Shown: in pieces, positions 47,215 through 56,274 of the stretch
Layout of the letters: the number at the start of each line of letters is the position of its first letter
Position numbering within the stretch: the first letter of the stretch is position 1
NCBI GenBank assembly: GCA_905480645.1
Contig: CAJQRC010000039.1
Coordinates: forward strand, 1 to 64,000
Direction: 5' to 3'
Length of the DNA: 64,000 nucleotides
DNA from: an uncultured Tateyamaria sp.
GTDB taxonomy: Bacteria; Pseudomonadota; Alphaproteobacteria; Rhodobacterales; Rhodobacteraceae
The notes under the pieces: generated by a model
The model's database searches: none
What the model saw: the letters and a program-made list of their open reading frames with translations, nothing else
What the model was told of the DNA's origin: nothing
Program-made: the position numbers and the translations under genes

Positions 47215-47907
47215 CTAATCATAGATGCCTGCCAGTTTTGGAATATCTTTTAGATTGGGCAAGACCTTTTGAGGCGTCCAAGGCAGGCGGTCTACCGGTT
47301 CATTTGCGCGATTAACCCAGACAGTATTGAAACCGTATCCCGCAGCACCCGCTACATCCCAGCCATTAGATGAAACGAAAAGTACTTCAGTAGTTGAGCA
47401 CCCAAACTCTTTGTTTACCAGATTATAAACTTTTGGATCAGGTTTGAAAACTTTTACACTTTCAACTGATAAACAACCGTCTAAGATATCCTGAATACCC
47501 GCTGATTTAACAGCGCTTTCCAACATTTTAGGTGAGCCATTGGAAAGAATAGTGGTTTTTAAACCTGCTTTTTTCAGCCTGCCAAGCATATCTGAAACTT
47601 CTGGATAAGGTTGTAATTCCCAATAGAGTGCTAGGAGCCGTTTGCGCATTTCTGGCTTACCGGCATGACCAGTTTTTTCCAAAGCCCAATCTAGGCTTTC
47701 TTTTGTAACTTGCCAAAAGTCAGTGTGTGATGATGTGATAGCACGCAGCCAAGTGTATTGTAATTGCTTAAGTCGCCAATACTCGGCTAGTGCTGGCCAG
47801 CTGTTTTTAAGATCTATAAATTTGGGTTCTTTAGCGGCTTGACGAGCGGCAGCGGCAACATCGAACAGGGTTCCATATGCATCAAAGACGCAAGTTGTGA
47901 TAGGCAT
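47215..47907 (-). CDS. Haloacid dehalogenase type II
   Basis: A 230-residue HAD-superfamily L-2-haloacid dehalogenase, replacing a halogen on a short acid with hydroxyl. The nucleophile is Asp9 in VFDAYGTLFDV. The family motifs LSNGSPKMLE, VKVFKPDPKVY (lysine) and FVSSNGWDVAGAAGYGF are complete and match DehII rather than phosphatase-type HADs. Natural haloacids occur in seawater, so the role is plausible. It appears monocistronic. Confidence 0.9.
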   Translation of the reverse strand: MPITTCVFDAYGTLFDVAAAARQAAKEPKFIDLKNSWPALAEYWRLKQLQYTWLRAITSSHTDFWQVTKESLDWALEKTGHAGKPEMRKRLLALYWELQPYPEVSDMLGRLKKAGLKTTILSNGSPKMLESAVKSAGIQDILDGCLSVESVKVFKPDPKVYNLVNKEFGCSTTEVLFVSSNGWDVAGAAGYGFNTVWVNRANEPVDRLPWTPQKVLPNLKDIPKLAGIYD

Positions 47908-48256
47908 GTTATTCTCCGTTTCCTAAGCAAATTGGCACAACAACTGAGAGACGAAAAGACCTTAAGCAGGGCTTGTCAGCCAGTAACGCATTTGCAGTGT
48001 TTTCTGCTAACTGGTGGGTTAGAAGTACCAGAGTTTTATAACTAAATTGAAGTATTAGGATAAGAGAAAAGAAATCTCTTAAGTTTGTTCGTATTTCCGA
48101 CATGACTTTGATGTAAAATAACAAAACTCTAGGCATCTGTAAGCGCTATCTGCTGGCTACACTGCCCTTGGCTGTACAACGATATATCTTTAATGATCTA
48201 CGGAAGTTGATTGTAGTAAATCGAGCTATTTAACCAGTATTCCTAATTGTCCGCTC
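47908..48256. other. Intergenic region upstream of the dehalogenase gene
   Basis: About 350 bases between two minus-strand genes. It holds the dehalogenase promoter and the 3' flank of fabI. A short minus-strand frame (47909-48136) has no family resemblance or good start. A loose dyad (CCAGT/ACTGG, 47980-48020) is the only structure I see. Confidence 0.4.
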
Positions 48257-49048
48257 TCAGAGGAAATCGGGCTGCGGCATTCCCAATACATGAAAGCCAC
48301 CGTCTACGCGTATAATTTCACCGGTGGTATAAGCTCCAGCCTCTGAGCAAAGATATACAGCCGTCCCACCAACAGCCTCGAGCGTAGCGTTGGATCGCAG
48401 TGGTGCGTTTTGGTCTGTGTGTTTATAAGTTTTGCGCGCCCCTCCAATTGCAGCGCCAGCCAATGTTTTCATTGGACCTGGAGAAATTGCATTTACGCGA
48501 ATACCGTCTGGTCCCAAATCGTTAGCAAGATATCGCGTTGCAGATTCCAGCGCTGCCTTAGCAACTCCCATAACGTTGTAGTTTGGGACAACGCGGTTGG
48601 ACCCACTATAGGTAAGTGTTAATAAAGTGCCGCCGTTATCAACCATCATTGGATGTGCACGACGGGCTACCTCTATAAATGAATAAGCGCTGATATCCAT
48701 TGAATGCTTAAAATTTTCTCGGCTTGTATTTAAAAAGCGTCCAGTTAACTCCGACTTATCTGAAAAAGCTATAGCGTGGATTACAAAATCAATAGAACTC
48801 CAGCGCTTGGCAAGTGCTTCAAATGCTTTATCCAGAGATGTATTGTTGGTAACGTCCACATTGACCATGAAGTCAGATCCTACGCTAGAAGCAAGTGGTT
48901 CCAACCGTTTACCAAAAGGTTCACCTTGATAGGTAAACGCAAGTTTTGCCCCCGCGTCTGACATGGCTTTAGCTATACCCCATGCGATTGAGCGTTCGTT
49001 TGCAACGCCCATAACCAAGCCACGTTTTCCTTTTAATAACTCTGACAT
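48257..49048 (-). CDS. fabI: Enoyl-[acyl-carrier-protein] reductase (NADH)
   Basis: A 263-residue SDR-type enoyl-ACP reductase for the last step of each fatty-acid elongation cycle. The N-terminal VMGVANERSIAWGIA is the nucleotide-binding start peculiar to FabI. The catalytic pair is Tyr157 and Lys164 (YNVMGVAK). It is the third gene of fabA-fabB-fabI, ten bases after fabB. It is the classic triclosan/isoniazid-type target. Confidence 0.96.
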   Translation of the reverse strand: MSELLKGKRGLVMGVANERSIAWGIAKAMSDAGAKLAFTYQGEPFGKRLEPLASSVGSDFMVNVDVTNNTSLDKAFEALAKRWSSIDFVIHAIAFSDKSELTGRFLNTSRENFKHSMDISAYSFIEVARRAHPMMVDNGGTLLTLTYSGSNRVVPNYNVMGVAKAALESATRYLANDLGPDGIRVNAISPGPMKTLAGAAIGGARKTYKHTDQNAPLRSNATLEAVGGTAVYLCSEAGAYTTGEIIRVDGGFHVLGMPQPDFL

Positions 49049-49057
49049 TTTATATCC

Positions 49058-50287
49058 TTATCCACGAAATTTGGAGAGGATCATTGATCCATTTGTACCA
49101 CCAAAACCAAAGGAGTTGGTCATAACTGAATCCAATTGTGCATCAGTACGTATTTCAGTTGCAATTTCCGTTGGGTCGAGTGCTGGATCAAGATTAACAA
49201 CATTAATTGATGGGGCAATAAAATCATTGTCCAACATGAGGAGGCAAAAAATTGCCTCTAGTGCACCCGCTGCTCCTTGTGCGTGGCCCGTCATTGACTT
49301 TGTTGAACTAACTGGTGGTGTGCTTCCTTTACCAAAAACACGCCTTACCGCTTCTATTTCCCCCACGTCACCAACAGGTGTCGATGTACCATGAGCATTA
49401 ATATAACTGATGGTGCGTCCTTCGGGTAGCGTTTCAAGCGCAAGTCGCATGGCCCGTTCTCCGCCCTCACCAGATGGTGCGACCATATCGTGCCCGTCTG
49501 ATGTCGCCGCATAGCCAGTTATTTCAGCGTAAATCTTGGCTCCCCGCAATTTTGCATGCTCCAACTCTTCCAGAACAACGATCCCGCCCCCCCCCGAGAT
49601 TACGAAACCATCCCTATCTGCGTCAAAAGCACGACTTGCAGTTTTTGCATTATCATTGTTTTTGGATGACATCGCACCCATCGCGTCAAACAGGCAGGAT
49701 AAAGTCCAATCTAACTCCTCGCCGCCGCCAGCAAACATTACATCTTGTTTGCCGAACATTATCTGTTCTGCAGCATTTCCGATACAGTGCAATGACGTCG
49801 AGCATGCTGACGTGATAGAGTAATTTATTCCTTTGATTTTAAAGGCTGTCGCTAGGTTGGCTGAAATTGTAGATGACATACACTTAGGAACGGCAAAGGG
49901 TCCTATCCGTTTGGTTGCCCCAGACTTTTGTACTGTTTGGTGTGCGGCGAACATCGTTGATGTTGATGGGCCGCCCGATCCGGCAACCAAACCGGTGCGA
50001 GGATTTACAATGTCGTTTTCTTCTAAGCCGGCATCTTCAATAGCTTGTGACATAGCAATATGCGCAAAAGCAGCACCTGGCCCCATAAACCGCAAGGTAC
50101 GTTTTTCGATGTGTTCACTCACATCAATTTTCAAAGTACCTGCAATTTGGCTCCTAAAGCCATGCTCAGCCATTTCTGGGCTTGCTTCTATCCCACTAGA
50201 CCCATTTTCCAAACTGGCCAAGACTTCAGCCGTATTATTCCCGATGGACGAGACAATTCCCAATCCAGTGACAACAACCCTGCGCAT
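49058..50287 (-). CDS. fabB: Beta-ketoacyl-ACP synthase I
   Basis: A 409-residue condensing enzyme, required with FabA for unsaturated fatty acids. Catalytic Cys162 lies in SITSACSTSLH, with the two histidines in NAHGTSTPVGD and TGHAQGAAGA. It lies between fabA (101 bases) and fabI (nine bases). In alphaproteobacteria this gene trio is the anaerobic-type unsaturation pathway, so the desaturase at 1.3 kb provides a second route to unsaturated acyl chains. Confidence 0.96.
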   Translation of the reverse strand: MRRVVVTGLGIVSSIGNNTAEVLASLENGSSGIEASPEMAEHGFRSQIAGTLKIDVSEHIEKRTLRFMGPGAAFAHIAMSQAIEDAGLEENDIVNPRTGLVAGSGGPSTSTMFAAHQTVQKSGATKRIGPFAVPKCMSSTISANLATAFKIKGINYSITSACSTSLHCIGNAAEQIMFGKQDVMFAGGGEELDWTLSCLFDAMGAMSSKNNDNAKTASRAFDADRDGFVISGGGGIVVLEELEHAKLRGAKIYAEITGYAATSDGHDMVAPSGEGGERAMRLALETLPEGRTISYINAHGTSTPVGDVGEIEAVRRVFGKGSTPPVSSTKSMTGHAQGAAGALEAIFCLLMLDNDFIAPSINVVNLDPALDPTEIATEIRTDAQLDSVMTNSFGFGGTNGSMILSKFRG

Positions 50288-50388
50288 GTAAGCGCTCCTT
50301 TAAGAATTATATATTGAACTGTTTAGGACAGTGGAGGCGGTACACGCAACCATCTTATACCTAAAGAGTTGTCTGCGCTATTAATGTA

Positions 50389-50898
50389 CTAAGTTTCACT
50401 GAGTGCAACACGCATGCCTTTAACTTGATAAATTTCTTCGCCATCCGCTTCAACACGGCCGTCAGCTACACCCATCGTTAGGCGACGGGTCTGAATAGCT
50501 TTCGTGAAATCCACATAATAAGTAAGCATTTTGCGCTCTGGTCGAACCATACCTGTCAGTTTGACCTCTCCTACTCCTAAGGCGTAGCCACGCCCCTGCC
50601 AGCCTCGCCAGCCAAGGTTAAAACCTGTTAGCTGCCATAATCCATCAAGGCCAAGACAACCAGGCATTATGGGGTTACCTGGGAAGTGACAATCAAAAAA
50701 CCAAAGGCTGGGTGCGATATCGAATTCAGCGACGACGTGGCCTTTGTTATGTATTCCCCCATTGCTTGATATATCTGTAATCCGGTCCATCATAAGCATC
50801 GGCGGTTTAGGCAACTGAGCGTTGCCAGGGCCAAACAGTTGGCCTTCAGCGCATTTCAGCAAATCTTCTTTGGTAAAACTATTTGGGTATTCTGCCAT
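50389..50898 (-). CDS. fabA: 3-hydroxydecanoyl-ACP dehydratase/isomerase
   Basis: A 169-residue hotdog enzyme that dehydrates 3-hydroxydecanoyl-ACP and isomerises the product to the cis-3 form. Catalytic His71 and Asp85 lie in [21 protein letters not shown], almost exactly the E. coli positions. ATG 50898 (MAEYPNSF) follows a GAGGC ribosome binding site and is preferred over an in-frame start seven codons upstream. It diverges from irr. Confidence 0.96.
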   Translation of the reverse strand: MAEYPNSFTKEDLLKCAEGQLFGPGNAQLPKPPMLMMDRITDISSNGGIHNKGHVVAEFDIAPSLWFFDCHFPGNPIMPGCLGLDGLWQLTGFNLGWRGWQGRGYALGVGEVKLTGMVRPERKMLTYYVDFTKAIQTRRLTMGVADGRVEADGEEIYQVKGMRVALSET

Positions 50899-51085
50899 GC
50901 TTGCCTCATTTTTTGTCACAAATCAGATCTTGCGGGTTTGGGGTGCTTTTATAACCACAGGACAAGTGGGTACAAGAGAACACTTTAATGTTATTTTTCG
51001 GAAAAACTGCATAAGTTAGTGACCTATTGGGAATTGAATTTGCGTGATTTCTGTCGTACATAATGAAAAACAGGAACAGAATTCG

Positions 51086-51514
51086 ATGACTAAGGATCAG
51101 CACCATATAGGTAGCTCATGGTTAAAAGGCTCCGGTTTAAGGCCGACACGCCAGCGTGTCACACTTGCGGCTTTACTAATCGGCGACGGCCAAGACCGCC
51201 ATGTGACGGCTGAGAGCCTTTTTGACGCAGCTAAGTATCAAGGCGAAGCAGTCTCCCTTGCCACAGTTTACAACACGTTACGGGCTTTTTGCGATGCAGG
51301 GTTGATGCAAGAAGTGACTGTGGATGGTTCAAAGAGCTATTTTGATACTAATACGCACGATCATCCGCACTTCTTTTGGGAAGATGATGCTAGGTTGACT
51401 GATGCTCCATCGGATCAGCTTGTTATTTCCCAAATTCCCAATGCACCAACTGGAGCAGAAATTGCTTCAGTAGATGTTGTGATCCGCTTGCGGCGCAAGA
51501 GCCAATCTGGGTAA
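51086..51514 (+). CDS. irr: Fur-family iron response regulator Irr
   Basis: A 142-residue Fur-superfamily protein. GLRPTRQRVTLAALLIGDG with HVTAESLFDAA and SLATVYNTLRAFCDAGL form the winged helix. The histidine cluster HDHPHFFWEDD is the heme/metal site typical of Irr rather than Fur. Irr controls heme synthesis and iron genes in rhizobia and roseobacters, and is stable when heme is low. I chose ATG 51086 (AGGA upstream) over a start 14 codons earlier. It diverges from fabA, a conserved arrangement, and its stop overlaps the next gene by one base (TAATG). Confidence 0.88.
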   Translation: MTKDQHHIGSSWLKGSGLRPTRQRVTLAALLIGDGQDRHVTAESLFDAAKYQGEAVSLATVYNTLRAFCDAGLMQEVTVDGSKSYFDTNTHDHPHFFWEDDARLTDAPSDQLVISQIPNAPTGAEIASVDVVIRLRRKSQSG

Positions 51515-52296
51515 TGTCGGTGTTGGTTACTCAGGACGATGTTAATACATATCAAGCCGATGGCGTGGTTCTACTACGCGGTTTATTTGCGGATCATGTA
51601 GAAACTTTGCGAGCTGGTATTGAACGTAATATGGCTGAGCCCAGTCAATATGCGTCAACGAATGATCGACAGGGTGAAACAGGTCTATTTTTTGATGATT
51701 ACTGCAACTGGCAACGCATCCCTGAGTTTTCTTCTGTAATAAAAAGTTCGCCTGTAGCGCTGGTGGCGGCTGAACTAATGCAATCTGAGACAGTTCAATT
51801 ATTTCACGATCATGTATTGGTTAAAGAGCCAGGTACTTCGATGGCAACTCCTTGGCATCAGGACAATCCATATTATTTCGTTGAGGGTAAACAAACGATC
51901 AGTTTTTGGTCTCCACTCGACCAAGTCAGTGATGCGACACTTCGCTGTGTGGCGGGTTCACATCATTGGCCGAAAGATGTTGTACCTACTCGCTGGGTAT
52001 CTGAGACAGCTTTTTTTGAAGGAGATTATATTCCTGTTCCTGATCCAGAAGCAGAAGGTATGCGAATAGTAGAGTATGATATGGAACCGGGCGATGCTGT
52101 AGCCTTTCACTTTCGGATTTTGCATGGTGCTAGGGGTAATAAGAGTGAAGAGCGTCGCCGCGCGTTCTCCGTGCGCATGGTTGGGGATGATGCGCGGTAT
52201 ATTGAGCGTCCTGGCCCAACATCCCCGCCGTTTCCTAAGCACAAGATGGAACAAGGCGAGAGGCTTCGTGAAGATTGGTTCCCGCAGTTGTTGTGA
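51514..52296 (+). CDS. Phytanoyl-CoA dioxygenase (PhyH)-family Fe(II)/2-oxoglutarate oxygenase
   Basis: A 260-residue double-stranded beta-helix oxygenase. The iron facial triad is likely WHQDNP (His/Asp) and the late histidine in FHFRILHGARGN, with the following arginines (SEERRRAFSVR) binding 2-oxoglutarate. PhyH-family members hydroxylate acyl-CoAs, ectoine or natural products; this substrate is unknown. Translational coupling to irr, an iron regulator, is notable for an iron-dependent enzyme. Confidence 0.85.
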   Translation: MSVLVTQDDVNTYQADGVVLLRGLFADHVETLRAGIERNMAEPSQYASTNDRQGETGLFFDDYCNWQRIPEFSSVIKSSPVALVAAELMQSETVQLFHDHVLVKEPGTSMATPWHQDNPYYFVEGKQTISFWSPLDQVSDATLRCVAGSHHWPKDVVPTRWVSETAFFEGDYIPVPDPEAEGMRIVEYDMEPGDAVAFHFRILHGARGNKSEERRRAFSVRMVGDDARYIERPGPTSPPFPKHKMEQGERLREDWFPQLL

Positions 52297-52410
52297 TTTT
52301 TATAGAACTAAGCCAGCTCATTAACATAAACAATTCGATATGGGTGCATTGAAAGATATATGCCTTCTTGTTAAAGCCACCGTTTAACTTAATAGCCTTG
52401 GGTGACCGAC

Positions 52411-53733
52411 ATGACGACGCAGAAGAAGCTGTTCATCAAAACCTATGGTTGCCAGATGAACGTTTATGATAGTGAGCGCATGGCGGAAGCCTTGGGCAGT
52501 GAGGGCTACATTGAAACTACAAAGCCTGATGATGCGGACATGATTTTGCTAAATACTTGTCATATCCGAGAAAAAGCTGCGGAAAAAGTTTATTCTGAAT
52601 TGGGTCGGTTGAAGAGTTTTAAGGCTTCTAATCCTGATCTGAAAATTGGGGTTGCGGGCTGTGTTGCGCAAGCTGAAGGTGCTGAAATTATGCGTCGTCA
52701 ACCTGCTGTTGACCTGGTTGTCGGTCCACAAAGCTATCACCGCTTGCCTGATATGGAAGCAAAAACGCGTAAAGGTAAAAAAGTTCTTGATACAGAATTT
52801 CCTGAAGAAGATAAGTTTGAAAAACTAAAGAGCCGACCCAAAGGCCGACGCGCGCCTGCTGCGTTCTTAACTGTGCAGGAAGGTTGTGATAAGTTTTGTG
52901 CATTTTGCGTCGTACCTTACACTAGGGGCGCTGAAGTTAGCCGACCTGTTCAACGGATCATCGATGAGGCTCGTGATCTTGTGGAACGTGGAGTGCGCGA
53001 AATCACATTATTGGGGCAAAACGTTAACGCTTATCATGGAACGGGTTCTGATGGGTCCGATTATACGTTAGCAAAACTTATTTGGGACCTCGACAAGGTA
53101 GACGGCCTTGAGCGTATCCGATTTACAACTAGTCACCCCAACGATATGACGGATGAATTAATTGAAGCGCATGGTTCGTGCTCAAAACTGATGCCTTATT
53201 TGCATCTACCAGTACAATCTGGAAGTGATAAGATTTTAAAAAGGATGAACCGCAGCCACACATCCGATAGTTATTTGAAACTTATTGAACGTATTCGTAG
53301 GGCCCGTCCTGATATATTAATGTCAGGAGATTTTATTGTAGGGTTCCCTGAAGAGACCGAAGAAGACTTTCAAGCGACGCTAGATTTGATTGAAGAGGTT
53401 AACTACGGATATGCTTACTCTTTTAAATACTCACCACGTCCTGGAACGCCAGCGGCTGAACGCCAGCAGGTTGAGATCGCTCAAGCGAACGATCGTCTAC
53501 AACGTCTGCAATCTTTGGTGACGCACCAGCAAAAAGAAATTCAAGAAAGTATGGTTGGAAGCACAGTGAAAGTCTTGTTTGAGAAGCCAGGTCGTGAATT
53601 GGGTCAAATGATGGGCAAAAGCGAGTATCTTCATGCTGTACACGTAGCCGATGCTCAAATTGCAGTGGGTGAAATCGCGGAAGTCAAGATCGTAGAAGCT
53701 CGGACAAATTCACTTGCTGGCGTATTTGTGTGA
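52411..53733 (+). CDS. miaB: tRNA-2-methylthio-N6-dimethylallyladenosine synthase
   Basis: A 440-residue radical-SAM methylthiotransferase that adds methylthio to i6A37 in tRNAs. Its N-terminal cluster cysteines are Cys14 (TYGCQMN), NTCHIR and AGCVAQ. The radical-SAM cluster is [17 protein letters not shown] (CxxxCxxC), and a TRAM domain ends the protein. I prefer ATG 52411, which has GGTGA five bases upstream, to the GTG at 52402. It opens the run miaB-phoH-ybeY-corC-lnt-metK. Confidence 0.96.
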   Translation: MTTQKKLFIKTYGCQMNVYDSERMAEALGSEGYIETTKPDDADMILLNTCHIREKAAEKVYSELGRLKSFKASNPDLKIGVAGCVAQAEGAEIMRRQPAVDLVVGPQSYHRLPDMEAKTRKGKKVLDTEFPEEDKFEKLKSRPKGRRAPAAFLTVQEGCDKFCAFCVVPYTRGAEVSRPVQRIIDEARDLVERGVREITLLGQNVNAYHGTGSDGSDYTLAKLIWDLDKVDGLERIRFTTSHPNDMTDELIEAHGSCSKLMPYLHLPVQSGSDKILKRMNRSHTSDSYLKLIERIRRARPDILMSGDFIVGFPEETEEDFQATLDLIEEVNYGYAYSFKYSPRPGTPAAERQQVEIAQANDRLQRLQSLVTHQQKEIQESMVGSTVKVLFEKPGRELGQMMGKSEYLHAVHVADAQIAVGEIAEVKIVEARTNSLAGVFV

Positions 53734-53842
53734 AACCCGAATTAAACAAATAGGACTTTAAAATCCAGAATTTTATATTCAACAGCTTGCGCTCCGTGTG
53801 CCAACCTGTAGATTTATTTACTTACAGACACAGGAGTACGTA

Positions 53843-54835
53843 TTGACCCTAGATCATCCGCTGACCGAAGTGGTTCTTGAATTCCCTGATAACAGATTGT
53901 TGATCGATTTATGCGGGCCGTATGACAGTCATCTAACGGCAGTGGAAAAAGCTCTTGAGGTTCAAATTGTTCGTCGAGGCAATGTGCTCTCTATTTTAGG
54001 AGATGAAGCGTCCCAATCTCGTGCAAGTTCTGCACTTCATGCGCTTTATTTACGGTTAGAATCTGGAAAAGAAGTTAATCCAACTGATGTTGATCGCGAA
54101 ATGCGTATGGGTATTTCGGAGATAACTCCAGAAACGAGGGCAGGTGATCAGTTGGAAATGCTAAGGGGCAATGGAATTGAGATTAAGACACGTAAAAAAC
54201 TAGTCGAACCGCGGACTGATGCGCAAAAGTCATATGTTCAGTCACTCTTTCAAAATGAAATGGCCTTTGGGATTGGGCCTGCCGGAACTGGTAAAACATA
54301 TCTGGCGGTCGCGGTTGGCGTGTCGATGTTCATTTCAGGTCAGGTTGATAGGATCATTCTTTGTCGACCAGCAGTGGAGGCTGGTGAACGTCTGGGTTTT
54401 CTCCCAGGGACCCAAGAAGAAAAGGTAGATCCCTACATGCAGCCACTTTATGATGCCTTGAATGATTTTCTACCGGGCAAACAACTTGCCAAGCTTAAAG
54501 AAGAAAAAACGATCGAAATTGCGCCACTTGCTTTCATGCGTGGACGGACCTTAAGCCGTGCTTTTGTCGTGCTGGACGAAGCTCAAAATGCAACATCCAT
54601 GCAGATGAAGATGTTTCTTACACGTTTGGGCGAGGGGAGCCGCATGGTAATTACTGGCGATCGTACACAGGTTGATCTACCGCGAGGTGTCGCCTCAGGC
54701 TTGGCAGATGCAGAAAGATTGTTGAAGTCGGTACCGAAAATTAGTTTTAACTATTTTACATCTAAAGACGTTGTCCGGCATCCACTTGTTGCGGCTGTGA
54801 TCGAAGCTTATGAGGCGGATACGAAGATCTCGTGA
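53843..54835 (+). CDS. PhoH-like P-loop ATPase
   Basis: A 330-residue PhoH/YbeZ ATPase. Walker A is GIGPAGTGKTYLAVA and Walker B VVLDEAQNAT. EAGERLGFLPGTQEEKVDPYMQPLYDAL is the family block. It probably acts with YbeY in rRNA maturation and ribosome quality control. The open frame begins at GTG 53798, but an AGGAG ribosome binding site six bases before TTG 53843 marks that TTG as the start (MTLDHPLTEVVLEF). It precedes ybeY by 16 bases. Confidence 0.93.
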   Translation: MTLDHPLTEVVLEFPDNRLLIDLCGPYDSHLTAVEKALEVQIVRRGNVLSILGDEASQSRASSALHALYLRLESGKEVNPTDVDREMRMGISEITPETRAGDQLEMLRGNGIEIKTRKKLVEPRTDAQKSYVQSLFQNEMAFGIGPAGTGKTYLAVAVGVSMFISGQVDRIILCRPAVEAGERLGFLPGTQEEKVDPYMQPLYDALNDFLPGKQLAKLKEEKTIEIAPLAFMRGRTLSRAFVVLDEAQNATSMQMKMFLTRLGEGSRMVITGDRTQVDLPRGVASGLADAERLLKSVPKISFNYFTSKDVVRHPLVAAVIEAYEADTKIS

Positions 54836-54851
54836 TCCGAGGTAACTAATA

Positions 54852-55346
54852 GTGCCGCATAACATTGATGTTATTATTGAAGATGATCGTTGGGTTGCGT
54901 TTGATCTTTCAGAACTTGCTTTAAACGCGATCAATGCCACTCTAGATTTCCAGAATATTGATATTGCCGAAATATCCCTGTTGGGTTGTGACGACAGAAG
55001 TATTGCCGTGCTGAACGCCGACTTCAGGGGTAAATCTGTTCCTACAAATGTATTAAGTTGGCCAAATGATGATCTGAAGCCTTTTAAAAACGGAGATGTC
55101 CCACTGCAGCCAAAGAGTGATCATACAGGAATATTTACGCTGGGAGATATAGCCCTCGCATATGAAACATGCTCCCGCGAAGCGTCAGAACAAAATAAAA
55201 AAATGACTGAGCACGTCACACATTTAATAGTTCATGGAACTTTACACTTGCTAGGGTTTGATCATATTCGTGATCTCGATGCCACGCGTATGGAAGCGTT
55301 AGAGGTAAATATACTTGGCAGTATGGGGTTGTCTGACCCATACTAA
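54852..55346 (+). CDS. ybeY: Endoribonuclease YbeY
   Basis: A 164-residue zinc endoribonuclease for 16S rRNA 3'-end maturation. The metal motif HLIVHGTLHLLGFDHIRD has all three histidines. NVLSWPNDD (normally NVLSFP) is the upstream family strand. The start is GTG 54852 with GAGGTAA upstream. It is in the phoH-ybeY-corC-lnt operon. Confidence 0.95.
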   Translation: MPHNIDVIIEDDRWVAFDLSELALNAINATLDFQNIDIAEISLLGCDDRSIAVLNADFRGKSVPTNVLSWPNDDLKPFKNGDVPLQPKSDHTGIFTLGDIALAYETCSREASEQNKKMTEHVTHLIVHGTLHLLGFDHIRDLDATRMEALEVNILGSMGLSDPY

Positions 55347-55386
55347 AAGTGTCTTAATATAATCGTAATATAACGGATAGGAGCCA

Positions 55387-56274
55387 ATGGGCGAAAACGA
55401 AGGATCGTCTGACGCGGCGCAAGGCGCGCTGCCAGACAGTGATATAAACGCAACATCAAAACATATTGGATTTTTTGCACGAGTTATAGGTGCTTTTAGT
55501 TCATCTGAAGCAAACATTGAGGCGCCGGCGGATGGCAGTCCCCGTAATCAAGGTCATGGTATGATCAATCTACGGAGGATGTTGGTCGAGGATGTGTCCG
55601 TACCGAAAGCGGATATCACAGCAGTGCCAGATACGGTGACACTGGATGAGTTAGTGGAATTATTCAAAGAAAGCGGACTGACACGCCTGCCCGTTTTTGA
55701 AGGTACGTTAGATACGCCGATTGGCTTTGCCCATCTCAAAGACATAGCGCTGAACCATGGTTTCAACGGGGGAGGTAAAAAATTCAATTTGCGGAAGCAA
55801 TTACGTCCTCTTTTATTTGTACCTCCTTCGATGACGATTGGAGTCCTTCTGACTAAAATGCAGACTGAACGACGTCATATGGCATTGGTTATTGATGAAT
55901 ATGGTGGTGTTGATGGATTGGTGACAATCGAAGATTTGATCGAGCAAGTTATTGGTGAGATCGAGGATGAGCATGATATCGATGAAGGTGTATATTTTAC
56001 CGAGGAAAAGACAGGGTGTTATCTTGCTTTGGCAAAAACACCACTGGAAGACTTTGAGCGAGATATAGGGTTCTCGTTGACAACTCATGATGATGTTGAT
56101 GAAGAAGATATAGACACCTTGGGTGGCTTGGTATTCATGCTTGCCGGCCGGGTGCCAGCGCGAGGTGAGGTTGTCCCTCATCCTGATGGACCAGAGTTTG
56201 AGGTTATCGACGCGGATTTACGTCGAATTAAAAGAATGCGAGTTAGGTTGCATGGCAGGGAAGCCACTACGTGA
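55387..56274 (+). CDS. corC: CBS-domain protein of the CorC/TlyC family
   Basis: A 295-residue cytoplasmic protein: two CBS domains (about 65-190, with VPKADITAVPDTVTLDELVELF and MALVIDEYGGVDGLVTIEDLIEQVIGEIEDEHD) followed by a CorC_HlyC domain (GCYLALAKTPLEDFERDIGF, DTLGGLVFMLAGRVPARGEVV). There is no N-terminal DUF21 membrane domain. CorC-type proteins are linked to Mg2+/Co2+ efflux. Its stop overlaps lnt by four bases, the usual neighbour. Confidence 0.93.
   Translation: MGENEGSSDAAQGALPDSDINATSKHIGFFARVIGAFSSSEANIEAPADGSPRNQGHGMINLRRMLVEDVSVPKADITAVPDTVTLDELVELFKESGLTRLPVFEGTLDTPIGFAHLKDIALNHGFNGGGKKFNLRKQLRPLLFVPPSMTIGVLLTKMQTERRHMALVIDEYGGVDGLVTIEDLIEQVIGEIEDEHDIDEGVYFTEEKTGCYLALAKTPLEDFERDIGFSLTTHDDVDEEDIDTLGGLVFMLAGRVPARGEVVPHPDGPEFEVIDADLRRIKRMRVRLHGREATT

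Noticed and set aside
47909-48136. A 75-codon minus-strand frame upstream of the dehalogenase
   Set aside because: It lacks a ribosome binding site and family resemblance, and is compatible with chance in AT-rich sequence.
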